Positions 1-7,502 of a DNA stretch of 10,653 nucleotides are shown here, in pieces. The notes beneath the pieces were generated by a model. It saw only the letters and a list, made by a program, of their open reading frames with translations. It had not been told where the DNA came from and did not search any database. The translations under genes were made by a program, and so were the position numbers. The stretch spans positions 1 through 10,653 of the forward strand of contig DJXY01000218.1 in NCBI GenBank assembly GCA_002449915.1, in the 5' to 3' direction. The number at the start of each line of letters is the position of its first letter. The first letter of the stretch is position 1. Source of the DNA: Oribacterium sp. UBA6992. GTDB lineage: Bacteria; Bacillota; Clostridia; Lachnospirales; Lachnospiraceae.

Positions 1-441
1 AGCTTTTTCCAGGGACTGTTTATGGCACCGACAATTACCGCAGGCGCGGAGAAGGCAGCGATTTTTGCAGCAAGCGTGTATGAAAAGCTGGGCTTTGCCT
101 GCCATCCCAAGGCTTCCGATAAAAGATACGACATCATTCAGGCAATTACGCTTGGCTCGGAGGCTGGTATGGTCGCATTTTGCCTGGGAATTCAGGCAGC
201 AGCTCCGGTCGACAGCTTTGTAACGCCTTATCCGGATGACATGCCGGGATATGACTCCAAGGTCATTATGGCAGCAGGAGCCCTTGTACAGGGCTCGTCC
301 ATTGAGCTGTCTGCGGACGGACCGATCCGTGAGCCGTACAACGTATATTTCCAGGGCGGGCTTACCTGGTATCATGCCAAGCTTGGGGTTCTGATGACGG
401 TTGAAAAGATGTATGAAAAGGGGCTGATCAAGCTCGCATAA
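1..441 (+). CDS. Methionine gamma-lyase-like / aluminium-resistance family PLP enzyme, C-terminal part (5' truncated)
   Basis: The reading frame is open from base 1 and ends at TAA 439-441, so 146 C-terminal residues are visible and the start lies outside the window. The sequence resembles the end of the YnbB / 'cystathionine beta-lyase family protein involved in aluminum resistance' group (Pfam Met_gamma_lyase), a fold-type I PLP-dependent family thought to act on sulfur amino acids. Recognised landmarks are FQGLF near the window edge, then VDSFVTPYPDDMPGYDS, VIMAAGALVQGSSIELSADG, PIREPYNVYFQGGLT and a C-terminal helix. The PLP lysine would lie upstream and cannot be checked. In related clostridia this gene commonly sits between miaA and radC, which fits the radC gene that follows. 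Substrate specificity is not established for most members, so no precise reaction is claimed. The ATG at 22 is internal, not the true start. Confidence 0.85.
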   Translation, partial: SFFQGLFMAPTITAGAEKAAIFAASVYEKLGFACHPKASDKRYDIIQAITLGSEAGMVAFCLGIQAAAPVDSFVTPYPDDMPGYDSKVIMAAGALVQGSSIELSADGPIREPYNVYFQGGLTWYHAKLGVLMTVEKMYEKGLIKLA

Positions 442-509
442 GCCTGGTATCGTACCATTAAGATCCATAAAAACACTTTTCATACACTCCTTAAGAATTT
501 CAAAATGCA

Positions 510-538
510 TTGTTCTGTTCTGCATCCTATGCTAATAT
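510..538 (+). promoter_or_regulatory. Predicted sigma-A-type promoter for radC and the elongation genes
   Basis: The -35 is TTGTTC (510-515), followed by a 17-base spacer and a -10 of TAATAT (533-538). A TG dinucleotide at 530-531 gives an extended -10 (TGnTAATAT). The expected transcription start is near 545, about 36 bases before the radC ATG at 581. The -35 is flanked by a short inverted repeat (ATGCA 505-509, TGCAT 521-525) and overlaps a tandem GTTCT repeat at 512-521. These could be an operator, but that is speculative. It is the only convincing promoter seen upstream of the mreC-mreD-PBP2-rodA run. Confidence 0.6.
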
Positions 539-580
539 ATTAGAAATGTGGGCTCCGGTTCCTGGCAGAACAGGAGAAAA

Positions 581-1282
581 ATGAATCAATTTAAAACAAT
601 GAAATCCGAGGAGATGCCTCAGGAGAAATGCTTACGGCAGGGACCTGAGGCTTTAAGTGATGCAGAGCTTCTGGCAATCCTCATACGCACCGGAACCAAA
701 GAACATTCCGTGCTGGAGGTTTCGGAGGAGATTCTTAAGCTTAATCCGCAGTTTGACGGTCTGGTAGGGCTGATGCATTTTGACATCAAAACGTATCAGG
801 AGGTTTCCGGGATCGGCGAGATCAAGGCAGTACAGCTTTCTGTAATAGGAGAGATCGCACGTCGGATCTGGAACCGTTCAAGGAGACAAAACATACTGGA
901 TTTCCGCTCAGTGGATGCCGTCATACAGTATTTTAAGGAGGATTTAAGACATTTGGATCATGAGGTGATCCGTGTCTTGTATCTGGATAATCATCTGCAT
1001 CTGATCCAGGATGCACTGATTTCCTCTGGCACCTGCAACCGGACGGTGATCTCAACAAGAGATATTATGATCCGGGCACTTCGCTGCAGTGCGGTGTCCA
1101 TGATCTTATGCCACAATCATCCGGCAGGAGATCCGACACCCTCGGAGGAGGATATTTTTTTTACACGACAACTGGAGGCTGCATGCAAGCTGATGGAGCT
1201 TCCGCTTTTAGACCATGTGATTATCGGAGATAACTGCTATTACAGCTTCAGAGAGCAGGATTTGAATTTCAGTGGAAAATAA
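581..1282 (+). CDS. radC: RadC family JAB/MPN-domain protein
   Basis: The product is 233 residues, normal for RadC (UPF0758). The N-terminal part carries a helix-hairpin-helix-like element (VSGIGEIKAVQL). The C-terminal half is a JAB/MPN metalloprotease-like domain with the family signature CHNHPAGDPTPSEED, where the HNH histidines and the downstream Asp are the expected metal ligands, followed by LDHVIIGD. The historical 'DNA repair' name is not well supported and the biochemical role of RadC is unsettled. I chose ATG 581 because AGGAG lies at 572-576, four bases upstream. The in-frame ATG at 548 has no ribosome site and would fall almost at the predicted transcription start. A later ATG at 599 lacks a Shine-Dalgarno at usable distance. 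The 3' end overlaps mreC by 11 bases. Neighbourhood with mre genes is common in bacteria. Confidence 0.93.
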   Translation: MNQFKTMKSEEMPQEKCLRQGPEALSDAELLAILIRTGTKEHSVLEVSEEILKLNPQFDGLVGLMHFDIKTYQEVSGIGEIKAVQLSVIGEIARRIWNRSRRQNILDFRSVDAVIQYFKEDLRHLDHEVIRVLYLDNHLHLIQDALISSGTCNRTVISTRDIMIRALRCSAVSMILCHNHPAGDPTPSEEDIFFTRQLEAACKLMELPLLDHVIIGDNCYYSFREQDLNFSGK

Positions 1283-2432
1283 ACATAGTAAATATATCTT
1301 CATCATATTATCGGTACTTTGCGTCATGCTGATCGTTCTTTCCTCTGTAAAGGACGGTCTCATGAACCCGATTCGGAACACCATAGGCTATGTACTGGTC
1401 CCGGTGCAGTCCGGAGTTAACCGGATCGGCTATGCCATTTACGAGCAGCTCGCAGATCACCGCACCCTTGAGGAAATCCGGAAGGAAAATGATACGCTGA
1501 AGGATAAGGTGGATTTCCTTACGGAAGAGAACAACATCCTGGAACAGAACAGTGCGGAGCTGGACCGGCTGCGTTCGCTGTATCAGCTGGACCAGGATTA
1601 TCTTAATTATCAGAAGGTCGGAGCGAGGATTATAGCAAAGGATTCGGAAAACTGGTTTCAGGTCTTCCGGATTAATAAGGGCTCTCAGGACGGGATCCGC
1701 GTAGATCAGAACGTGATTGCCAACGGAGGACTGGTTGGGATTGTTACAGATGTAGGATTAAATTACGCAACCGTCCGCTCCATCATTGATGATGAGTCCA
1801 GGGTATCCGCCATGGGGATCCAGTCCAGCGATACCTGTATTGTGGCAGGTGACCTTACACTCTTTCAGGAAGGACGTCTGCGCATTACGGATATGAAAAA
1901 GGATGCAGTCATTCAGGATGGAGACAGGATCGTCACATCTAACATCTCCTCTAAATTTGTACCGGGAATCCTGATCGGATATGCAGTGGATGTTCATGAC
2001 GACGAGAAGCATCTCATGAAAAACGGATATCTGATACCGGCAGCTGATTTTGACGATATGTCCGAGGTTCTCGTTATTACAGAGGTCAAAGCGGACAGCT
2101 TTAAGGATACCAACGACGGCAGTGACGTTGCGGTGTCTGATGGAACTGCCGCAGCGCCCGCTCCGGCGGTGGAAACCTCCGGGGAGGACGCCGCAACAGA
2201 GGAGAGTGAGACCACTGCTCCGGCAGAATCCAGCCCGGCGGCATCCTCTCTTGTGGAATCTTTGTCGCAATCCTATCAGGGCGCGCAAGCGTCTCAGGAT
2301 ACTGAAACCCAGGGAGAGGCAGGAGGTCTTACTCCGGAACAGATTTCAGAATATGAAAGAAACCATCCGGAGACGGAGGAGGATACCGCGGCCTCTGGTA
2401 ACGGGACCGCTTCCGGGGAGGGAAGCCAGTAA
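1272..2432 (+). CDS. mreC: Rod-shape-determining protein MreC with long C-terminal tail
   Basis: MreC is a bitopic membrane protein that organises the elongation peptidoglycan machinery outside the membrane by contacting PBP2 and MreD. Visible order: a short cytoplasmic N-terminus, one membrane helix (about residues 8-26), a coiled coil rich in E, K and L heptads (about 60-100), then the two-lobed beta domain typical of MreC, including VGARIIAKDSENWFQVFRI, NGGLVGIV and DGDRIVTSNISSKFVPGILIG. The core ends near K273. Residues 274-386 form a low-complexity Ala/Ser/Glu/Thr/Gly-rich tail, so the protein is longer than most MreCs. The start is GTG 1272, inside the end of radC, with only a weak AGGA at 1257-1260. 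The next in-frame ATG would cut into the membrane helix. The stop overlaps the mreD start (TAATG), implying translational coupling. No mreB lies upstream. Confidence 0.92.
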   Translation: MENKHSKYIFIILSVLCVMLIVLSSVKDGLMNPIRNTIGYVLVPVQSGVNRIGYAIYEQLADHRTLEEIRKENDTLKDKVDFLTEENNILEQNSAELDRLRSLYQLDQDYLNYQKVGARIIAKDSENWFQVFRINKGSQDGIRVDQNVIANGGLVGIVTDVGLNYATVRSIIDDESRVSAMGIQSSDTCIVAGDLTLFQEGRLRITDMKKDAVIQDGDRIVTSNISSKFVPGILIGYAVDVHDDEKHLMKNGYLIPAADFDDMSEVLVITEVKADSFKDTNDGSDVAVSDGTAAAPAPAVETSGEDAATEESETTAPAESSPAASSLVESLSQSYQGAQASQDTETQGEAGGLTPEQISEYERNHPETEEDTAASGNGTASGEGSQ

Positions 2433-2989
2433 TGAAAAAGAAAAAATCCGGTAAAATAAGCTTCAGTACCTCGGAACGGTCACGGAAGCTTCTCCGGCTA
2501 AGGCTCAGGTTTGTGATCTATGTACTGTCCATTGTGCTTTCGTTTCTGATTCAGACCAGTGTGTTTCCGCTGATTCCATTTCTTGCGGCAACCCCTAATC
2601 TTTTGCTGATTCTGACGTTTTCCTTTGGATTTATTCACGGTAATCTGGGAGGGATGTTGTATGGACTGGGAGCAGGGCTGCTCATGGATATGTTTTATTC
2701 CGGCCCCTTTGGATTTTACAGCCTGATTTTTATCTTTATCGGTTACATCAATGGCTTTTTCAGCCATTATTATTATGAGGAATACAATACGCTGCCTGTG
2801 CTCATGTGCGTGTTTAGTCTGTTGATCTATCACAGCTACATTTATGTGTTCCGCTTTCTGATCCGCGCGAAATTCAGCATTCCTTATTACTTCATAAGGA
2901 TTGTGCTTCCGTCTGTGGTTTTTTCGGTACTGGTCACGCTGATTCTTTATCGATTTTTCTTTACTGCAAGTGAAAAAATCGACAGCTAG
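2432..2989 (+). CDS. mreD: Rod-shape-determining membrane protein MreD
   Basis: This is a 185-residue polytopic membrane protein, the usual size for MreD, which partners MreC in the elongation complex. A very basic N-terminus (about residues 1-26, Lys/Arg-rich, cytoplasmic) precedes roughly five or six hydrophobic helices. The conserved MreD segment with a Gly-rich helix ending in Asp is present as GLGAGLLMD (78-86), followed by GPFGFYSLIF. The short C-terminal tail ends SEKIDS. ATG 2432 overlaps the mreC stop by one base and is preceded by GGGGAGGG (2415-2422), a strong ribosome site nine bases away. Identification rests on membrane pattern, this motif and position between mreC and a PBP2 gene, because MreD sequences are weakly conserved. 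Confidence 0.9.
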   Translation: MKKKKSGKISFSTSERSRKLLRLRLRFVIYVLSIVLSFLIQTSVFPLIPFLAATPNLLLILTFSFGFIHGNLGGMLYGLGAGLLMDMFYSGPFGFYSLIFIFIGYINGFFSHYYYEEYNTLPVLMCVFSLLIYHSYIYVFRFLIRAKFSIPYYFIRIVLPSVVFSVLVTLILYRFFFTASEKIDS

Positions 2990-3000
2990 AGGTTTTTTTA

Positions 3001-5886
3001 TTGATGATGCATACAATCAAGGAACTACTGGAAATGATAAAAGAGCTGGTACTGCGGATTGTGACCTCGCGCCTGTTTGCGCTGGGAACCGTATTTACAG
3101 TACTTTTCAGCATCCTCATACTGCAGCTTTTCCGACTGCAGATTATCCATGGCGATGAATATATGGCGGATTATCAGAGCCGCACACTGCAGGAGGTTAC
3201 GACTACCGGAACCCGCGGTAATATTTATGACAGGGACGGAAATCTGCTGGCATACAATGAGCTTCAGTATAACATTACCATTTCGGATAATGGCGCATAT
3301 GATACCACGGATGCAGGCATCAATGCCAGAAACCGGATGCTGTACCGTCTTGCCGGAATCATCGAGAAATATGGCTATCATGTCGATGGACAGTACAAGA
3401 TCCGTCTTGATGACAATGGTGAGTTTACGTACACGACAACATCGGAGGATGATCAGCGCCGTTTTATTGCCAACCTCCGTGGCAGAAATACAGCGGATCT
3501 TAAGGCAGAGGATTTTGAGCTTACGGCGCCGGAAGCATTCGCGTACAGCAAGCATCGCTATCGCTTTGATGATATCAAGGATGAAAAGGGCAATCCCATT
3601 GTGCTGGAAAACAGTACCGCACTGGATATGATTAATATTTTTTATACTCTGCGGCTGACTGCATATCAGAGATATCAGACAACGACAATCGTGCGTAACG
3701 TCTCCGAGGAGTGCATGTCGGAGATTCAGGAAGCGATGGGTGAGCTGCAGGGCGTCGGCATTGAAAATGTTTCCGTGCGGAAATACAATTACGCGCCTTA
3801 TGTGTCTCATATTGTAGGCTATACCGGACAGGTCCGTGCAGATCAGCTGGAAGCGCTTAAGGAGACGGATCCAAGCTATGAGCTTAATGATACGGTTGGC
3901 GTCTGGGGCCTCGAAAAAAGCGAGGAAAGTGTATTAAAGGGTAAGAAGGGTCACCGCAAGATGTATTTAAACTCTGTGGGAAGTATCCTGGATGTGGTTT
4001 CTGAAACAGAAGCCAGCGCCGGTGATGACATTTATACCACGATATCTGCGGCGGACCAGATGGCGATTTATCATTTACTGGAGCAGGAGCTGGCAGGTAT
4101 CCTGGTTTCCAAGATCACCGAGAGCTATGAGGATAATAAAAATGCCAATATCAAGCAGTCGCAGATCATGATTCCTCTGAAGGATGCGTATTTCCAGCTG
4201 ATAAACAATAATGTGCTGGATGCACAGCACTTTTTTAATGAGCACGCAGGAAGTGCCGAGCAGCAGATCGCTGCGATCTTCAGCGCGGACAAGGCGCAGA
4301 AGCTTACAGAAATACAGAACGAGCTGTATTCCACGAGTGGCAGCAGTCTGGAAATGCTCCCGCAGGACATGCAGGCGTATGTTGTCTATATTTATGACTA
4401 CATCACATCGGATGCTTCCGGCATGATTGACACAAAAAGTCAGAGCTATCTTAAATCCAAGGCATATACTGCATGGAGAGATGACACCATCTCGCTCCAT
4501 GATTTTATCCTGGAGGGCATAGAGGAAGGATGGCTTGATACCTCAAAGCTGAAGCTGGATCAGGCGTATTCGGATACCGAGAGCATTTTCCAGGCACTTG
4601 TTTCAGAGCTTATTGCGCATCTCAATGAGGATACGGCTTTTGATAAGGTATTATACAAATATGCGATCACGGACCGTATCCTGCCGGGGTATCTGCTTAT
4701 GATGGCATTGTTTGAGCAGGGGGTTCTTGCGCAGGATGATGCAGCGTACCAGCAGCTTGCAGCGGGAGATGAGCATTTTGCGTATACCTTTTTGATCGAT
4801 AAAATCCGGAAAATAGAGATTACACCTGCACAGCTTGCTCTGGATCCTTGCAACGGATCTGTTGTGGTTACCGATGTCAATACCGGCAAGGTGCGGGCAC
4901 TTGTAACCTATCCGGGCTTTGATAATAACAGGATCAACGATCCGCAGTATCTCGCAAAATGCAATGCGGATCTTTCCCTGCCACTGCTTAACTCGGCAAC
5001 ACAGACACAGCTGGCACCCGGCTCCACCTTTAAGCCCATTACTTCTGTGGCGGCCCTCGAGGAGGGCGTTATGGGGTTGGATAGTGTCATAGATTGTACC
5101 GGAGATTATACAGAGGTTACACCGGACATTAAGTGCTGGATTTATCCCTCCGCGCATGGTCCCGAAAATATCGTCGATGGCATTAAAAACTCCTGTAACT
5201 ACTTCTTTGCCGAGGTTGGACATAAGCTTGCCACTGGAGATGACGGAACGTATAATCAGCAGCTGGGGATCAGCCGGATCCAGAAGTATGCATCAATGTT
5301 CGGACTTAGTGAAAAAACCGGTCTGGAACTGGATGAGGCTGAACCGAGAATCTCCGATTATGACCCGGAACGTTCTGCCATGGGACAGGGAAATCATGCC
5401 TACAACGGCGCGCAGCTTGCCCGGTATATCACGGCGGTTGCCAATAGCGGAACTCTTTACAGGCTGTCTATCATGGATCACATCACGGATGCCGATGGCA
5501 ACGTGATCAAGACGATCGATCCGGAAGTGGAACAACAGCTGAATGTAAGCTCACGTACCTGGAGTGCGGTGCATACAGGACTCCGCGAGATGATTACCCA
5601 TGGAGTTGCCGCCAGTGTCTTTAAAGGACAGGATATCACGGTTGCCGGAAAGACCGGTACAGCACAGGAGCGGGAGGACCGCGGAAACCATGCGGTCTTT
5701 GTATCCTATGCGCCATATGATCATCCGGAAATCAGTGTTACCGTCAATATTCCGTATGGATATTCCTCAGGTAATGCTGCAAATCTGGCAAATCACGTAT
5801 ATAATTATTGTTTCGGTAAGGATAGTCTGGAAAGCATACTTTCTAGGGATGCATCCTATATTACTTCACTCAATGTTTCAGACTGA
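3001..5886 (+). CDS. mrdA: Class B penicillin-binding protein 2 (elongation transpeptidase), clostridial long form
   Basis: This D,D-transpeptidase cross-links peptidoglycan during elongation as partner of RodA. If started at TTG 3001 it is 961 residues, against roughly 600-700 for most PBP2s. Order: membrane helix (about 22-46), PBP dimerisation domain (about 50-340, with TTGTRGNIYDRDGNLLAYN), an insertion at about 370-615, then the transpeptidase domain. Catalytic motifs are intact: STFK with nucleophile S675 and K678, SCN at 731-733, and KTGTA starting at K884. Asp, Cys and His residues before SCN suggest a zinc site. The start is ambiguous among TTG 3001 (AGAGG 2988-2992, spacing 8), ATG 3004 (spacing 11) and ATG 3007; the difference is at most two residues. 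It lies 11 bases after mreD and 15 before rodA. The KTG-end and the LDPCNGSVVVTDVNTG segment look like PBP2s of related Clostridia. Confidence 0.92.
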   Translation: MMMHTIKELLEMIKELVLRIVTSRLFALGTVFTVLFSILILQLFRLQIIHGDEYMADYQSRTLQEVTTTGTRGNIYDRDGNLLAYNELQYNITISDNGAYDTTDAGINARNRMLYRLAGIIEKYGYHVDGQYKIRLDDNGEFTYTTTSEDDQRRFIANLRGRNTADLKAEDFELTAPEAFAYSKHRYRFDDIKDEKGNPIVLENSTALDMINIFYTLRLTAYQRYQTTTIVRNVSEECMSEIQEAMGELQGVGIENVSVRKYNYAPYVSHIVGYTGQVRADQLEALKETDPSYELNDTVGVWGLEKSEESVLKGKKGHRKMYLNSVGSILDVVSETEASAGDDIYTTISAADQMAIYHLLEQELAGILVSKITESYEDNKNANIKQSQIMIPLKDAYFQLINNNVLDAQHFFNEHAGSAEQQIAAIFSADKAQKLTEIQNELYSTSGSSLEMLPQDMQAYVVYIYDYITSDASGMIDTKSQSYLKSKAYTAWRDDTISLHDFILEGIEEGWLDTSKLKLDQAYSDTESIFQALVSELIAHLNEDTAFDKVLYKYAITDRILPGYLLMMALFEQGVLAQDDAAYQQLAAGDEHFAYTFLIDKIRKIEITPAQLALDPCNGSVVVTDVNTGKVRALVTYPGFDNNRINDPQYLAKCNADLSLPLLNSATQTQLAPGSTFKPITSVAALEEGVMGLDSVIDCTGDYTEVTPDIKCWIYPSAHGPENIVDGIKNSCNYFFAEVGHKLATGDDGTYNQQLGISRIQKYASMFGLSEKTGLELDEAEPRISDYDPERSAMGQGNHAYNGAQLARYITAVANSGTLYRLSIMDHITDADGNVIKTIDPEVEQQLNVSSRTWSAVHTGLREMITHGVAASVFKGQDITVAGKTGTAQEREDRGNHAVFVSYAPYDHPEISVTVNIPYGYSSGNAANLANHVYNYCFGKDSLESILSRDASYITSLNVSD

Positions 5887-5901
5887 TCCGGCAGAGAGCT
5901 T

Positions 5902-7035
5902 ATGAGATTTGACTATAATTTCAGAAAATATGATTTTCGTCTGGTAATTTACATCGTGATTCTTAATATTTTAGGGATTATGATCATCCGATCCGCCACA
6001 AGCGCAGCAAGCTATAAGGATCCGCTGGTAGTGCGGCAGATCCTTGGATCGATTGCAGGCTTTGCGGTCTGCGTCGGACTTTCTCTTGTGGATTACCGGA
6101 AAATTGTCCGGCAGTTCATGCCGATTTATATTTTGTCCATTGCCATGCTTGCAGGCGTACTGGCATATGGAACCGCATCCGGACATGGAGCGGTGCGCTG
6201 GATACAGGTTCCTGTGCTTGGACAGGTACAGCCGGCAGAATTTGTAAAGATCGCAATGATCGTTTTTTATGCGGCATATTTTGAAAAGGTTAAGGAAGAG
6301 ATCAACCTGCCGCATAATATACTTCTGGCGTTTCTTTATTATCTTGCACCGACGGCTCTGATTCTGCTGCAGCCGAACCTCTCGACGGCAATTATCCTTA
6401 CAATTATAATTGCCGGAATTGTGTTTGCCTCGCCGATCAGCTATAAGTGGATGCTGGGAGTGATCGCTGCACTTATACCTTTTATCATTGCTTTTATTTT
6501 CCTGTTCCGGTCCGGACTGTATGATAAGATACCGTTTCTGCATGGCTACCAGGCAGAACGAATTCTTACGTTTTTGAATCCATCGGAAAACACACAGACC
6601 TTCTATCAGCAGATGTACTCTATGATGGCCATCGGCTCCGGTAAGCTTACCGGTAAAGGTCTTAATAACAACTCGATTTTTTCTGTTAAAAATGGAAACT
6701 TCCTGGCAGAGGAGGACAATGATTTTATTTTTGCGGTGATAGGAGAGGAACTTGGTTTCCGTGGAGCAGCAATTATTATCATTATTTTCTTGTTGATTAT
6801 CATAGAATGTCTTATAATAGCATCAAAAGCAAGAAATTTAAGTGGACGACTGATTTGTGTTGGTATGATGGCCTGGATCGGATTTCAGACCTATACCAAT
6901 ATTGCCGTAGCAACCGGTCTTTTTCCAAATACCGGAATTACACTTCCATTTTTTTCCAGAGGTGTCAGTTCTTTGATTTCTGTGTATATTGGGCTTGGGA
7001 TAGTCCTCAATGTTGCACTGCAGCGTAGAACATGA
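5902..7035 (+). CDS. rodA: RodA, SEDS-family peptidoglycan glycosyltransferase
   Basis: RodA polymerises lipid II into glycan strands in the membrane and works with PBP2. The product is 377 residues with about ten hydrophobic helices, the normal SEDS size. The basic/aromatic N-terminus leads into the first helix (about residues 13-32). The extracellular loop carries AIGSGKLTGKGL and the catalytic-loop region LAEEDNDFIFAVIGEELGF. This corresponds to PExxTDFIF in classical RodA; the key Asp aligns with D274 and the Glu with E270, but the Thr is Asn (N273). Near the C-terminus the usual SYGGSS appears as SRGVSS (352-357). These changes suggest a divergent RodA subgroup rather than a dead enzyme. 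FtsW or SpoVE are alternatives, but adjacency to PBP2 and mreCD favours RodA. The ribosome site is weak (AGAGAG 5893-5898), so coupling to PBP2 translation is likely. Confidence 0.9.
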   Translation: MRFDYNFRKYDFRLVIYIVILNILGIMIIRSATSAASYKDPLVVRQILGSIAGFAVCVGLSLVDYRKIVRQFMPIYILSIAMLAGVLAYGTASGHGAVRWIQVPVLGQVQPAEFVKIAMIVFYAAYFEKVKEEINLPHNILLAFLYYLAPTALILLQPNLSTAIILTIIIAGIVFASPISYKWMLGVIAALIPFIIAFIFLFRSGLYDKIPFLHGYQAERILTFLNPSENTQTFYQQMYSMMAIGSGKLTGKGLNNNSIFSVKNGNFLAEEDNDFIFAVIGEELGFRGAAIIIIIFLLIIIECLIIASKARNLSGRLICVGMMAWIGFQTYTNIAVATGLFPNTGITLPFFSRGVSSLISVYIGLGIVLNVALQRRT

Positions 7036-7093
7036 TACGGATCATAATAAGAGAGATACGTTTTTAATATTTATAATGATGGAGGCAGATTGG

Positions 7094-7483
7094 ATGAACG
7101 TTGGTCTTATTGCACATGATGCCAAAAAGAAGCTTATGCAGAACTTCTGTATTGCTTATCGTGGCATACTCAGTAAACATGAAATTTATGCCACCGGTAC
7201 GACTGGAATGCTCGTAGAGGAAGTAACAAATCTTAAAATCCATAAATTCCTGCCGGGTGAGACCGGAGGCTCCAGACAGCTTGCCTCACAGATTGAGCAG
7301 GGAAATATTGATATGGTAATTTTTCTGAGAGACCCGCTGCATGCCAAGGATCATGAGCCGGAGGTAAACTCTATTGTAAAGCTCTGCGATACCTATAATA
7401 TTCCGATCGCAACAAACCTGGCTACGGCAGAGCTTTTGGTCAAAGCCCTGGAGCGCGGTGATCTGGAGTGGAGAAATATCTGA
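7094..7483 (+). CDS. mgsA: Methylglyoxal synthase-like protein with altered active-site residues
   Basis: The product is 129 residues, the family's usual length for Gram-positive forms. MgsA normally converts dihydroxyacetone phosphate to methylglyoxal plus phosphate in the cytoplasm. Family landmarks are IAHD (H8, D9), a phosphate-binding ATGTTG segment (33-38), IFLRDPL (D80) and HEPEV (H87). Compared with E. coli MgsA from memory, H19, D20, D91 and H98 are kept. The catalytic base D71 (GGDQQ) is Ser here (GGSRQ, S60), and D101 is Glu (E90). The enzyme may therefore be impaired, altered or repurposed. ATG 7094 was chosen because GGAGG lies at 7081-7085, eight bases upstream, and because the conserved N-terminal strand starts there. 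The earlier ATG at 7010 lies inside rodA. It follows rodA by 58 bases, an order known in other clostridia. Confidence 0.85.
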   Translation: MNVGLIAHDAKKKLMQNFCIAYRGILSKHEIYATGTTGMLVEEVTNLKIHKFLPGETGGSRQLASQIEQGNIDMVIFLRDPLHAKDHEPEVNSIVKLCDTYNIPIATNLATAELLVKALERGDLEWRNI

Positions 7484-7502
7484 TCCTGATGGGAGATTTT
7501 TG

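Noticed and set aside
445..457. Small hairpin TGGTA-TCG-TACCA after the first gene, as a terminator
   Set aside because: The stem is only five pairs and no T-run follows.
548..580. Upstream ATG extending radC by 11 residues
   Set aside because: No ribosome site precedes it and it lies about three bases after the predicted transcription start; AGGAG before 581 supports the later start.
2050..2454. Plus-strand frame overlapping the mreC tail (Arg/Pro-rich)
   Set aside because: It arises from the GC-rich low-complexity mreC tail read in another frame; no ribosome site and no similarity to a known family.
3025..3810. Long minus-strand open frame opposite PBP2
   Set aside because: It is a shadow of the PBP2 frame: the composition is Ile/Cys/Arg-rich with no recognisable domain, and there is no promoter or ribosome site. 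The same holds for the minus-strand frames opposite mreC, mreD, rodA and the HlyD-like gene.
7072..7077. Perfect TATAAT upstream of the mgsA-like gene
   Set aside because: There is no -35 at proper distance, and transcription would start inside the ribosome site at 7081-7085, so it is probably chance in an AT-rich gap.
7010..7093. N-terminal extension of the mgsA-like gene from ATG 7010
   Set aside because: It overlaps rodA, has no ribosome site, and the family's conserved first strand begins at 7094, right after GGAGG.
7458..7502. N-terminal extension of the carboxypeptidase from ATG 7458
   Set aside because: It overlaps the mgsA-like gene and puts an acidic stretch before the signal peptide; GGGAG at 7491-7495 fits ATG 7503.
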